From Monomorium pharaonis (taxonomy: Eukaryota; Arthropoda; Insecta; Hymenoptera; Formicidae): DNA of 64,000 nucleotides. The notes below the pieces were generated by a model. It was not told the origin of the DNA. It saw only the letters and a program-made list of their open reading frames with translations, and searched no databases. The stretch lies in contig NC_050468.1 of the NCBI RefSeq assembly GCF_013373865.1, positions 9,486,510-9,550,509 on the forward strand, in the 5' to 3' direction. Positions 11,046 to 24,200 of this stretch are shown here, piece by piece (position 1 is the first letter of the stretch; each line of letters opens with the position of its first letter). Made by a program: the position numbers and the translations under genes.

Positions 11046-13231
11046 TATACGTAACGCGGCAGGGAGTTGCATCGTGCGAACAGACGAGCGCTACGGAGAA
11101 TAAATTCACGGTTAACGGTCCGATAGCGATCGCATGGGTGTAACGCTCTAACGAGTCGTGTCATTCCCGGATGATAATGTCCATACGGGCGGGAGACAGC
11201 GGCGCGTCGACCTTCGTGCCGATCTCCATCGCGAATTAACGGCATTCCCGACCGGCCTATGTCACACACCGTGAGGAGAGACCTATGACCAACGGCGCGG
11301 CGGCGGCGGCGGCGGCGGTGGCCGGCGAATCGTTTCTCCGAACCGAATGCGCGAATCATGACGCATAAATTGCCGTGATTGTCCCCGCATGGCCGAGTCG
11401 GAACAAAAGGAGAGAAATTGCGACCAGGAACTTCATTTGCGTCAGACCAATTTGTACCGATCCACTCCGACGTACGTCGTAAATCATCGTCGACGTCGCC
11501 GCGACAGTACCTGTCGTTTTCCGAATCGATTCCCTAAGAGAAAGAGGATTCAAAGTGGATCCACCGGAGAATGCGTCACACACAAGAAATGTATCGTCAA
11601 ATCTCCAACAGAATGCAATTCTTAAGCGATGCTAAACAGATTTCAACAATCAGCAGAAATTCGTAGAGCTATCGTAAATAATTGATTGGACTTGGACGGT
11701 GTAATAAAAAATGTAAATTATGACGATTCATCTTTTCACATTGCTCTGACGAAAATGCAATTCAGAAATAATTAATAAAGACATTTTATTTTACAGAAAT
11801 TTGATAAAAATGGCTCGATCGGTTTTCGATTGCCCGCATCAATAATTCAAATCGCTACAATAGCTTGGAGTACTATCGGCACGTCACGATCGGGTCAGAT
11901 CCAGACAGTATTTCGATGCGCTTCTTAATATAGTATCCCGTCAATTCCGGAATAACGACCGAGAATAAGCACCGAGCAATCGCCCCGCGGTCGCGGGGGT
12001 TTCGCACGGATCGTTATAGCGGAAAGTGGGGCGTTTGCAGCCGGGGGAAATCTTATAATAAGGTCGTGATAAGTTATCTCGTACGCGTGCAAAGATCAGG
12101 AATTTCATCTGACGAATCGCGACGAGTATAAGCGATGGGGAGAGTTAGCATCGAAAATTGGACGCGCGCCATCGGTGGACACACACGAGCTGACTAATCG
12201 AATATGCACTTCGTAGGCTTATTCCGGCACTTCGAGGAAAACTCTCTTTCGCAAGCTCTCTCACATACCTTTCCGCCCGTCGCAGTTTATTTCCGTTGTA
12301 TAATCCGTGAAAATAAATGTTTCCCCGAACGTAGGCGTTCACGAGGGCGAATCCGCCTGCGAGCGGAATAACCTGTCCAAACTCGTCCATGCTCGCCTCG
12401 TGACGGTTATAAAACCAGAAAATTCAAAGTGACTTTTGATCCACGTGAAACGTAAACGCGAAAATGCGATTAATTACCGAGTGGAATAAACATCATCTGG
12501 CGCGTACCTTTACAATGTGACGTGATGAATAATTTCTCCGCGTTACATAAGTCAGAACATGCTGAATAAAAGGAGATTTATATCTGTATATATATCTCTC
12601 GAATATATATAGAGAAAATATACTTACAATATGTATACAGTGACGTAATTAATTGTCCAGACGATATTAGAAGTTTTATATTACAAATTTATCAAATATT
12701 ATAATATTCGAGAAAAACTTGATTAGAGAGAGAAGTAAAAACTCTTGCCAGAATATTTGTGTTCAAACTGAAAGAGTCTGTTGTTAATAAAATCAGATCG
12801 AAAAATGTATTTAAATAAGAACATAACAAAGTGCTTGTTATCATTATCTTTTTACTTATAGAGACAAAATATTTCAGTGTCCGAGGCAAAAGAAGAAATG
12901 TTTCGTTTAATAACAAAAAAAATATATGTCTTTTACAACATGTAAAGCAGTATTTAACATATTAATAATAATTTAATAGAATCATACAATCATGCGTAGT
13001 CACAATTAGTAAAATGATCGTGTTGAATGAATTAAAATATACCATTAACATTTTTACACTTTTTAAAATTTTTTTACATGAAGCAAGTTCCTCATTCGCT
13101 ACGTTTTCGGCATTGCTTTTTATTTAAGTTTGCAAATATGTGTAATAGTAAATTATAATAATAATAAATTAATTATAATATTAATTATAATAAATATGGT
13201 AAAATTGTAGGAGAATAATATTAAATGAAAG
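11046..13231. other. CpG-rich then AT-rich noncoding stretch
   Basis: From 11.05 to about 12.45 kb it is CpG-rich, with a (CGG)n run and ORFs up to 121 codons on minus that show no recognisable motif. From 12.5 kb it is AT-rich. A sequence at 12,633-12,660 ending AATTAATTGTCCAG resembles the ends of the inverted-repeat family described at 13.2 and 31.6 kb, and may be a solitary relic. Confidence 0.5.
11296..11319. repeat. (CGG)n trinucleotide run
   Basis: About seven CGG units inside a CpG-rich patch. No supported reading frame runs through it. Confidence 0.8.
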
Positions 13232-13456
13232 GCAGTATATACAGCCATACGAAATTAATTGTCCGGAATACATGAAATATTGAGTTTATTTTGAGCTACA
13301 GATTAAAAGCATACTTTTGATAGAAATGCATCACGGACAAAATGTTTCACTCTTAACGGAATTTTCTCTAAAAAATTATAATATTGAATGAATTTATATA
13401 CCATAAAGTACTCTCGATGTTCTATATCCGCAAATAATTACTTTCGTAACTGTAAT
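13232..13456. mobile_element. degenerate inverted-repeat element, copy 1
   Basis: The left end at 13,232-13,266 (containing TACGAAATTAATTGTCCGG) is the imperfect reverse complement of the right end at about 13,425-13,456 (containing AATTACTTTCGTAACTGTAAT). The interior from about 13,290 to 13,450 aligns with 31,460-31,620 in the same orientation. This makes it one copy of a dispersed, decayed, noncoding repeat family, most simply a MITE. The superfamily is unknown. Confidence 0.55.
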
Positions 13457-14454
13457 TCTTTGATAATATATTTATTTAAATTAATTAATTAATAAATGTG
13501 CCAATTAACCTAAAGGATCGTTTAACTTCTGTTATTAATTATTACATATTATTAATAATAATTAAAATCGCTTTTAATTTTTGCAACAAAAAATGTACTG
13601 TAAATGTAAATATAGAATTAGCGGCTGCCGTTAAATCGAAATAGAAATAAAAATGATTATTACAGAAATAATTATGTCGACGCATTCGAATTGCATTTTT
13701 GTCAAAGGTCAACAGTAACATTCCACCAGGAAACTACAGCAACTACGTGGCGCTTGTTTATCAATTTCTACTGATGTCACTTAATTCATGGATTGCCACA
13801 TTTGTTTATCGCAATACACGTTATTAACAATAATTGTTTTCTTACGTCAATTATTCCCAGGAAATTTCTTGTGCGCATCAACGTTATTAATCGCGATTTT
13901 TTCGTAGTAAGACTTTGAACTTGTAATTGCATAGATTATTTTATTTGATTCTAAATTCCGCGAAAATAATATTATGTCGACACAGTTTATTATAGAAAAC
14001 TAATAAAGACATATTAGTTGAACTCATTAATCGCGTAGAAACTTCACGAATAAATTTCAAAAAATCCAATAAGCATCCAAAAAGATGGATACTCATTGAA
14101 AATCTACTTTATAAAAATAATATTAGAAAATAAGCTGTTTTTATTTTTTTGCAGTTTCTCTCGCGTGTTTAACACGAAATTAAATTCAGGGCAATTAGAA
14201 ATGTCACTATTATACGAAAAATTTACTACGACATTCTCCTGATATAATAAACTCTAATTTCTTTGAAAGGTCATTGAGTATCATTCCGAGAAAAATTAAC
14301 TGTTTAAAATCGCCCTGTCGACATCTTCTTGACAAGATTAATTACACGATGTGTGCTTGCACCGTCATCCGTGTAAGCTCTTATCGATCCGGTAGAATCG
14401 AGTGTGTTTCGTTAGTGGCTGTGAGCCACTTGGTCTTTCTCTACACCGTAAGTT
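13457..14454. other. AT-rich noncoding stretch
   Basis: Long A/T runs with TTAATTAATTAAT-type sequence near 13,470-13,500. No ORF above 66 codons and no inverted repeats of note. Nothing supported. Confidence 0.6.
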
Positions 14455-14509
14455 CGAGTACTTTTAGCTAAGCACACAAAACACGTCCTCTATTTACGGA
14501 GCGATTTCC
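14455..14509. repeat. dispersed direct repeat, copy 1 of 2
   Basis: This 55-bp segment matches 15,424-15,479 with roughly eight differences. It includes an identical AGCACACAAAACACGT block and an identical GGAGCGATTTCC block. The two copies are 969 bp apart in the same orientation. Function unknown; it could be a local duplication of a regulatory element or two copies of an old repeat. Confidence 0.7.
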
Positions 14510-15423
14510 CGGTAAACTAGAAGCATCGGTATTTAGCGGGAAACAGCTCGCGTTGCCATAAATTACCGCGCGCAATCAACCGACTAGATTATTAATCTCG
14601 GAAGATAAATCGCCGTCGTTAATTTGACCGCAATAATATTTCCGTGTCGGGGAAAATATTGATCTTTCGCGGATAAGTAACTCCGTCTAATGAATTTTTC
14701 ACATCCGCAAAAAAGGAACGCTCTATTTTCAATATCGAAGAAATATCGGTCAGATGGATATCAATTATATAAATTAATTAACGTATTAATACCGTATAAA
14801 AGCCGTGCGGAGGCTATTAAAATATACACGTCTAATTATCCATCATGGTCCTGTCATTGCTAAAACGAGTTTTTAACGTTATCATATCTATAAAAAGAAG
14901 GCTATATTATGCACGTGTTAGAAGCTTTCTTTAATTTTCAATAATTGTGACTAATGCTAATTGCCATTAGAGCTATAAATATTAACTGTTACGTATCAAA
15001 TGCAGCATACAATCTTCTGAGATCAGATTACCTTACACATTTTTAGCGCTCAATATTTTGCCCCATCTCTTTGTGATAATTGTGTGATTGAAGATAAATT
15101 CAATCATTTTAAATATTTATAGCACTGAATAATCTAGCAATAATATAGAATCGACTGATACGAGATTGTCCCATTTTTCGATTTATCTCGCAGTAATTTA
15201 TCCGATTTAATAATAATACGATTCGATATCATTTGAAAATGTCGAACACGTCGCAGTGGTCTGCCGAGGAACACAGCCAATTAATCGTTAAATGATTAAA
15301 CTAGCTCTATATTTTTTTTTTTTCAGGAAATACACCTGAGAAAATATTGACGATCGATGATAAATTCCGGTGCTTTTTGCGGCGGTTTCCATTTGTGACC
15401 GATGAGATGCATCGGGCGGGCGC
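14510..15423. other. AT-rich noncoding spacer
   Basis: DNA between the two copies of the 55-bp repeat. It is AT-rich with no ORF that I can support. Nothing else is seen. Confidence 0.6.
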
Positions 15424-15479
15424 CGAGTGCTTTCGGATGAGCACACAAAACACGTACTCGTATTTGCGGAGCGATTTCC
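15424..15479. repeat. dispersed direct repeat, copy 2 of 2
   Basis: Second copy of the segment at 14,455-14,509. A minus-strand ORF of 110 codons crosses it, but the frame is not shared with copy 1, which argues against a duplicated coding exon. Confidence 0.7.
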
Positions 15480-17229
15480 AGTAGCCGCACGACGCTGTTT
15501 CGCGAGAAACACTCCGGCAATCTCGCGAAAGAACCACCGCGGAATAAAACGGTGCCGCGGAGATGTTTGTTCCGCGCAAATCGTAGGAAGCTCTTAGAAC
15601 AAATTTCGATAAGTATTGCCGTTTCAGAACGCTATACATTCACGACGGACAAATGCAATTACCGTAAGTCAAGTAAAACAAAATGTGTTATCATAAATAT
15701 TTAAATTAACAATGTAATTATAATATCTAATAAAAAGAGTATATAATAAGTATTGGAAGTATTCATGTGTTAAAAAAGAAATGTGTCCAATCTATTTCCT
15801 TTCTGTACGAGGTGCTTTTATACTTTATATAAAACAGATTAAATTACTTTGACGACAAAGTTCTTGCCATCGCCAGGAATTTTATATTACATAATTCCTG
15901 ATATAATGTTTCTCCTTTGAGATTAATTTCAATTAAAACTAATTTCTTTTTTCATGCACTTTTAACGCTGAGTCGCAACCAATTATGTTTTATTTTCTTA
16001 TTCTCTGTTCTCTATGAAATAAAATATAATACAGGTGATTAAGAGTAACGAGGTAACGAGGTTTTCCAAATAATGTCAAAGATTATATCTGTCGCTCGAT
16101 CTCGCTTCGAGAAAGCGAATAACGCCAAAAATGGAGGACGAAAACGAGTTTCGATCTACACGAGACGGAACGTTCGATCATGTGCGGATTCTTCGGCGTT
16201 TCTGATTTCCAGCGTCGACTGCTCCTGGAACAGATCCCAATAATGGAAACTGTTCTACGGGCCGGTGCGAAATAGCCGGAATGCCGCGACTCGCCGTGGA
16301 ATTTGCGCGAGATGGTGATCAACAGGGGAATCGAATCGGCACAAAATCGTTCTCTACGTCCGACCAATCGAAAAAGAAGATATTCTCTGCGCGTAAGGAT
16401 TCGCTCTGGAATCCCGTTTGATAATTCATGGAGACAAAATCATGTTGTTCCACGAAACGGTCTGTCTGCGATAAAAAGAAACTGTCTACTTTATTGCGTC
16501 ACAAAAAATGTATTTTCTAGTATATCCAGTAGAATTTATGTATTTATTTAGGTTAATTTCTCCTATGTAAAAAATTAATACGAAACCTCTATGCTCTTAT
16601 ATATCGAAAAGAGAACGGGCGTACATAAAACAAATGATATATTTATCACACAACACAAATTCAATGACAGTTAGATAATATTCTCTTTCTTTCTTTTATA
16701 GTTATAATTAGAATTTAATTTTATTCGATTCGAGAAGTAATATTTTCTTTGAGACAGATAAACAAAGAATTTTGTAACATCGAATGAATGTGCATTTTAC
16801 TCAAGCACTAAATTCCTCTGGATAAGGAAATAAATGCGTTATCGTGGACTTTTTTCTTGCACAGGAAGATTAATGTCTTAATAAGCATTTTCGCAGATTA
16901 TCGTTGATCGTCGACGACAGATCGGCGGCATTTCTCACACTCGATAATGATGATGTAATCAGATACGAAAAAAATCCATCCATTATAATTGTTTCCACAG
17001 CATATGTGGAATAAGGCATGACTGTAAATGCGAACACGTTGACAATCGCAAGCTGATTTTTGTAATTTCACATAAAGGAATGATCGATCGCCCACTCAAT
17101 ATGTGTATTGTTCGTATACACGTACAATACTCTCTCGCGCAAGCGTTATATAGAAGAATACAACATATGATTCTACGATCACTTTACACAAAGTCAAGAT
17201 TTTCTGATTTTTGAAAAGTTTCCGGAAAG
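15480..17229. other. noncoding stretch
   Basis: AT-rich DNA with short CpG-richer islands at about 15.5-15.6 kb and 16.1-16.4 kb. The ORFs are at most 94 codons with no recognised motif. No gene or element supported. Confidence 0.55.
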
Positions 17230-18340
17230 TTACTGAAAGATCCGCCCTGAAAATTTGACCTGCAGTTCGACTGCAGCGGAAATTCCCGCTAGGAGGGGAA
17301 CAAGAAAGATAACTGGGTGCCTCTTTAATTGTCCGTCCGCCAGGAACGTTGTCCCAGCCAGATAAAAAAAAAAACAGGTAGCACTCTGTTTGAATGACAA
17401 GAGAGACCGATCTCGTTCATTCAGAACTTGTACAACCGACGCAATTTTCAATCCCTTTCAAGGCCCTTCGACGTGGACCTTCCATTCAGGATTTCTTACG
17501 CCAACGGCATCCCCGGAAAAAAAGCTCCTTGATATTCCGCCGGCGCTCACGCATCCAGCCCGCGCGCTGATAATACTCGCTTCTCAACGGGGTCCGATGC
17601 CCCCTCGCTTTCCCCTTGCGGGGGCCGATACCCCACTACTTCGCGCAAGGAGATCCCACAGGGCCCCGTCGTGTCTCACGTGGACATAAAAGGTAACCCC
17701 ACGGCCACGAGAATCGTCTCTCTGACACATTGACACGACCACTGAGCTTACGTAGGTTCCTCCTCCTCCTCATCCTCTGTCTCTCTCTCTCTCTCTCTCT
17801 TCCTCTCTCGCCGCTCGTCAGAGATTCCTCTTTCTTTTCTCACGAGCTTCCTCTGAAGCATCAGAGCCTTACTCTCAGGGGATTACTTGTCTACTTCTCT
17901 CTTTCTCGATACTGTCGATCCCGTCGGCCAACTGATCGATTACTCGCTCCGGCCGACTTTTTTTCTTATCCGCCGTTGGATTGCGGTTCGTCATAAGATG
18001 TGCCGCGGTATTTGGGAGAACTGTGGCAATGGTTGCAGTTGTACGATGTTGTACAAAGATTGAAAGGTAAATACGATAATCTCATATACATATATGTGTA
18101 CGTAGTATATGCACGGAGATGAGACTCCGGTTTTGCATCCTTTGTGTATCGCGAGATGTTATGAGTCAAGGGTTGCTTTGCGACAGACAGTCGCGTGCCT
18201 GCGTGTCTATGTAGTAGTAAGTGGAAACAAGTGGAAACTGCGCGAGTGAACGTAGCATATTCCCGCTTTGTGCTACTGCCATGTGGACTCTGTGTTGCAC
18301 TTGCATTGTTACGGAGCTTGTAAATTGCGTTATCATACAT
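17230..18340. other. CpG-richer patch with CT-rich run
   Basis: GC content rises here. A pyrimidine-rich run at about 17,755-17,830 includes a (CT)10 array at 17,781-17,800. ORFs of 73-124 codons occur on both strands and are compositionally biased. It may be regulatory, but no promoter motif or exon boundary is convincing. Confidence 0.4.
17781..17800. repeat. (CT)n microsatellite
   Basis: Ten CT units within a wider pyrimidine-rich stretch. Confidence 0.85.
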
Positions 18341-20873
18341 TATCGCAACGTCTTCTCCGCAACTATAAACTAATTGCCCTCGTCTTAAGCGTCGGCAGTA
18401 TCATTAATATTCCGCAATATATTACTGGAATATATTAAACGCCACATTGTTTTACATAAAATTTTAATTTTACAAAACGGATATCGGAATTCATTATTTT
18501 AATAAAATCGCTTACCTTTGTGCTTTAGAAAATTTAGAATATTTGAAAAACTATATATATTTTATGAATTCATCGGAAGAAATACGAGGGCGTAATTTAG
18601 GATCTCGGGGATTCCCGCTTTCAAATCGTTACTACGTGCCATTCGCGAAAAGTCATCCCAAAAGCACTCAATGATTCAACTGTCGGAAAAATAACTGTGA
18701 GCTTCCCGGCGAAATAAAACCGTGCGCGCGGCGAGCACAAAAAGCACACCTCGAGAATCTATACGAGGAACAGGTTGTGCACGATGTCCTGTCACCGGTA
18801 CGGCGAACCTGATCTCTTGCGAACGAGTGAGATAACCCGTTGAAGCGAAAGAGATGTGAAGTGGGGGAAGCCAGGTTGCTTGAGGTCGGCAAAGAAAAAA
18901 AAAAGGAGGACTTGAAAGAGTGGGGGAATGGGGAGATAGAAAGAAGGCACAGAGAAAGAGAGAGACGACAAGGCAGAAGAAGACAAGCGCGAGGAAGAAA
19001 GAATGCGGGTCTATACGAGCGAGGGATGAGACGGGGCGACGAAGAAGGCCGGGAGAATAATAATAAAGAGACAAGGAGGCAAGATAACGCATGGCGCCGC
19101 TCTGTCGTCCATTCATGCTTTTTACTCGTTAGCAGTTATAGCTCGTGCGAGTCGGCCTACCTCCGTATCACCTTGTCTTACCTGCCCAATACGGCTCCTC
19201 TCGCTCCTGGCCTCTTTCCCTATCGATCTCATTCTAGTTGACCCTAGAGAATACGTACCAACAATCTGTACTACAGTGTAAACCAGTTCGCTAGAGCCTT
19301 TTTCGTCTTATTCATTTCTATAGGAATGCTTATAGGAATATATACGCGTACTAGATGTATGTATGTTGTGAAAGCAATGATGTTTTAACTTATTCGAATA
19401 TGAGGTCAATTAAAATAATTTAAATAAAATAAATAATTGTCTAATTTTGTGATTTAGTAGTTACTAGCATTAATAGTTATTATAATATAATTGAAAGGTT
19501 ACAAAAAAGCCTTACGAAAAAATTAATTTATATAAGTTTACATGTTTTTTAATTTTTTCTTAAATGGATTCTCAAAATATTAATTAAAACTTACAATTTT
19601 GTTTTTGTACAGTACAAGAGATATGTATATAAATTATCCAGAGAAAAATTTATCATACTTATGCAATAAATTTAATGAACAATGAATTTAAAGATGAGAA
19701 GTTTTTTATTTCTAAAAAATTTAATTTTACAAATTTGTTTAAATTTTGTAGGAAACTATTCAATTTTAAAAATCGCCAAAAAAATTTATTAAAAATTTAT
19801 TCTAATTTTGATATCGTAAAAATTAAATATTTATTTAAAATTTAATTAAACTAAAATTCTTAATTTGCCAAAGATCATAGAAATATACACGTAATTATAT
19901 TATATATATATATATATTTATAAACATATTTATAGTGATCTAAATATCTAGATAATTTTATTCAATTTCTATCATGTAACTATCTATGATGCATTGCGCT
20001 ATGCACTTTCCAAAGGAACTAATCGATTCGCTCGCAGGTGTGCGTGTGCGTACACATGTGCAACGCGAGTATGCACGCGAGTATGCGAACGCGTTGCAAC
20101 GCAGCAGAGCTTCTCTCTTGCCTTATTCGCTCCTAATACTTCGGAACTAGTCACAGTTTCAAACTATCTACTAGTCTTCTCTATGCGACACATGTAACAT
20201 CTGTCACACACATATGACATGCATAAATGTAGAATATATAATATAGGTATATCTATAAATTTTAAATATTATATTACATTTTCAAAATTGATAATATGAT
20301 TTATTTAGCTACGTATATCTGCTGTCAAATATTCTATGTATTTATATCTATCTATTCAGGTATACCATTTATGTATATAAACATATTCACGTCTAAAACT
20401 CGAGCAACTGATTTCATTAGGCTACCATTGCCTAGCGTTATTACATGCGATTCCGCGCGTAATCGATAGGATCGCATAACTCATGATCATTCCAGCGATG
20501 GTAGAATAAACTTGCTGTTTCGATCTAACGATCGGAGTCATCACTGGTGAAATTGTTCAGGAAATCGCACGAGCGGTTGAATTACGGTCGTTAGAGGATC
20601 ATTTTCTCGCGTGCACGGGTATCGATGTATCGCGCAGGAAATCAACTTATTGCAATTATGCTGTCAATAACCTAACCAGATAAAATCAGTTCAGTTCAAC
20701 AATCTCTCGATTGGCAGAAATAGATAAGATTGCACAGTACAGACAATTTAAACAAGTTGTGAAGCGTGGCTAATATTGTTTCTAACATTTTTAATTTGCA
20801 TCCTGCGTTATTCAGAACAAGCTGTTAGAGTTGAAATGTAATTTGACACATTACCACAGTGAAAGATACGTCG
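18341..20873. other. noncoding stretch with a purine-rich block
   Basis: An AT-rich start leads to a strongly purine-rich (plus-strand A/G) block of about 250 bp at 18,839-19,087. That block generates a 133-codon Arg/Lys/Glu-rich plus ORF opening with TTG and its 146-codon antisense shadow. The frame is low complexity and not supported as coding. AT-rich DNA resumes from 19.3 kb. A short hairpin with 9-bp arms (TGCAACGCG) lies at 20,059-20,098. Confidence 0.5.
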
Positions 20874-21223
20874 AAAACTGCGTTGGTGAAAATTGCAATC
20901 GACTCGGACTCGATATTACAGGTCTGCTACGCGAGCAATATTTGTCAAGCGATCTGTCTTAGAAAATAACGTCGTTAAAGACCAAACATTCAATTATTGC
21001 ATTATTATTAATGGGAAAAGACACAACCAAAAAAAAAAAAAAAAATTGAATGGAGTGGCGAAAGCACGGACTCGGCGCCGTCGGTGCGTTGGCGAAAAAT
21101 AATCGATGTAAATGTAACATTACGGAACCCACACCGCACGCCGATATATCAAGCTTCAATTCGCTTTCGAGAAAATAACGTCGTTAGAGATCAACGTTCA
21201 ATTATCTCATTATCGTCTATCGG
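20874..21223. repeat. degenerate ~207-bp tandem duplication
   Basis: Two related units lie in tandem. TGCGTTGG occurs at 20,879 and again at 21,085, and AGAAAATAACGTCGTTA occurs at 20,961 and again at 21,170. The 55 bp following the second motif also align, sharing TTCAATTAT and CATTAT. Offsets of 206 and 209 bp imply small indels. A 17-nt A tract at 21,029-21,045 sits between the units. Confidence 0.7.
21029..21045. repeat. poly(A) tract
   Basis: A run of 17 A residues between the two units of the local duplication, compatible with insertion of A-tailed sequence or simple slippage. Confidence 0.8.
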
Positions 21224-24200
21224 AATTGCCAGCCGATCAATGGACCTAATAAGCATTCTCCATTGAAGCATGCGTTTGCGCCGCAGCGTGCGCAAATCGC
21301 GTGCATGCATTATGCATTAAAATGCTCCGCATCCGCGTGCTGAGCAGCGATGAATGAAAGGCGATTCCACCTACGCGCGACGCGATAGAGAAGCGGAGCG
21401 GGCAGTAAGATATCAATTATCGCGTCCGGTTATTACGTACATCGTGTGCCTCTTTCCTTCGTGTATTGCTCGTTCCGACATCGGTATTTTCGCGATATCG
21501 CAATTTCATGCCGACGTGCATACGAGAGCGAAAGAACGATTTATCAATTACCACGAGAACGAGTAACCGATCGACAGGTCGCGCGCCGGTAATTTGCACT
21601 CCGTCCGGTGCACAGAGTGTAATCTGTAACCTGTAACGATTAAAGATAATGTTTACTCGTGTCGTAAATCGTATTGTAAAATACGAGAAAAGGAATTTCT
21701 TTTTGTGTAAATTGTAATTTATAATAAAAATATCAATGACTTGGCGTTTTACTTCTTTCGTTCGAGTTAAATTTCTCGGAAGTTACGAGAACAATGCAAG
21801 CTAAAAAAGTTAAAAATAGTCAACTAATTTTAACTTATCTGTACATACAAATGCTAACTCCTTAAAACGGAAATGTATTTTTTTTTTCCAATTGAACATT
21901 ATCTTCCATTAGTGTGCGCTCGGAGTAATTTTGGAATTATCTAAACTGTGTGTTAAAATCTGGTGCTGTCGATACCAACTTATTAAATAATATTCTTATC
22001 ATCTGTACTTGAGTTAAATTTAACATTGACAAGTTAATGTAAAAAATTTCTTCAATTGTTTGTAATCTCATTGTTTTACCTTATTCGTAAATTTAAAAAC
22101 AGTCGAGATTACTTTAAAATTACCTGACTTTAAAAGCTCATACTGAAATACATGTTTTTCACCCTTCAGGCTTATAATTATTGGCTTGAAGGCAGTCAAA
22201 AAAGGACTTATTCACGTCTCAATTATCAGACTTGATAGAATCGCGAGCGATAATTTGTGGTCATTGGAATCCTCCGGGGAAAAACACAAAGAGCGGAAAC
22301 GATTGGATCTTTAAATCCGTGTCTGATTAAAGTCCGAATTGAAACCGCGTTCGATTGAACTGGCATTCGGCTCGTTAAAGAAGCGCCTCTGTTTTCGCCA
22401 AAGCGCATTATTCTTCCCGTTTGTGTTCGCGCATCACAGAATTATCGTCCTGGATTGATAATTCGCGTCTCTGCACGACAAGACGGAAAAGTAAATATGC
22501 TTTGGTATTTGACGGTATCCGTTTTTATTTCTGTTATATTTACGGTCGAGATTTAAGATCTTTTTCTCATCTACTAACCCATAAACCCATCGAGCATAAG
22601 CCGACCCTCATCTAATCCGTTTTCTACTTTATCCCTCTTTTTGCTTCTCTTCAACATCCTATAGACGGCTACAATAACAGTGTCTGTCGAAATTTCATAT
22701 GTCAAGGTTATATAATGCAAATTTCTCATTAACGCGATTAATAAATTCAATTATGATGATATAATTTAAAAGAAATGCGCGTCGCATAACATTTAAATTT
22801 CTATCCCTATAATCAAACGTAAATTTACATTTTTTTTCCTCAACTAGCCGCATACGCACATTCGTTACATATTTATACGTGTGCAATTATAATTTGTGCA
22901 CATGAAAATATATCACATTGTGTACCAAAAAGAAATTCCGAGAAATAACTCTTGCCATTCTTTAGACACAGCATATAATGGAATATCTGATCGAATAGTC
23001 TCGCTTTAGTCTGCGATTCACGTACTTATTTCTAGGGAAAGTTCTCTGGTTTTCCAGGGGAACTTCACGAATGAACTCTGAGAAACAATAAACCTTGAAG
23101 GTTCAACATTATCGAGATTTTCGTCTTCGACGTAGCGGCGTCTGTAAAAGGATATGCGATCCCTAATCTTCACGGTTCGAAACCACAAAAGTTCCAGACC
23201 GTGTAGCGCCGGAAAAGAGAAAGAGAATAAAGAGTACGGGAAAAGGAAGAAAAAAAACGAGACAACAAGAGGGGACGCGTCAATGGAACGAGGGTAAGTT
23301 GTGAACTTGGGAACGCCTCCGCCGAGTCGCTCGTGTAATTTATTGTTGAGATTCCCGATTGAGGTAACCTATACCCGTTGTTATTTAATGAGACGTCAGG
23401 ATCTCTTATGATGTCGATAGGGAAATAAAAAGCGAGACTACGTCTCGTATCGGCAGGGAACACCAAATCTTTCTCATAAAGGCGTATTTCACGTTTCCGA
23501 TCGGATCGCCTGATATCGCTTATCAGCGCGGGTATAATTCTCTCCGTTGATGTTATCTCGCGATAATATTGTCCCGCGATCGCACGGGCGCATCTGCATT
23601 ACCGTTGCTAAAGATACGATCATAATACGTATATATATATCGAAGCAGCTTGACGTGAAACTAAATACGTAACTCAGCATAAAGATATCGACATGCCAAG
23701 TTGCAATTAGATACGTAATGGAAAGCTTTAATGTTTAACGTTAAGTAAAATTTTCATTATGTTAGGATTGTGTTAGAAAATAACAGAATTTCTAGAAAAT
23801 GAATATATATTTGTGCCATAAAATTTGAAATAGATTTATCCTCAAAACAAATGTTAAGAAAGACGATTATTTGTCAAATCTTCACTTCAGATTCTAATAC
23901 ATTCAGTGTCTCTCAATGCATTAATTTTTATATCGAATATATTATGAAAATTCATCAATTTTCTTAAACTTTTTCCTGCGGCCTATAGATAATTGTTCTA
24001 AGTATAAGTATAAGGTTCTCGCAAAACGCGTTATATTTGTCACGAGTACATTTCGCGTCAAAAAAGCCTTATCGGAGCGATTGCTTGGAATGATATAGCG
24101 AGGCTCGAATCGCAGTGCGCGCTTCGCCGATGACAGCAATGACTCATCGTAATTTGGTGGAGTCGCTTGCAAATAAGACCGATAAAAGTCAGATTGCGTA

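Noticed and set aside
12145..12390. 81-codon minus frame beginning MDEFGQVIPLAGG
   Set aside because: Its composition looks protein-like at first, but it is short, isolated and matches no family that I recognise.
18840..19241. 133-codon Lys/Arg/Glu-rich frame
   Set aside because: It starts at TTG and follows a purine-rich tract; low complexity only.
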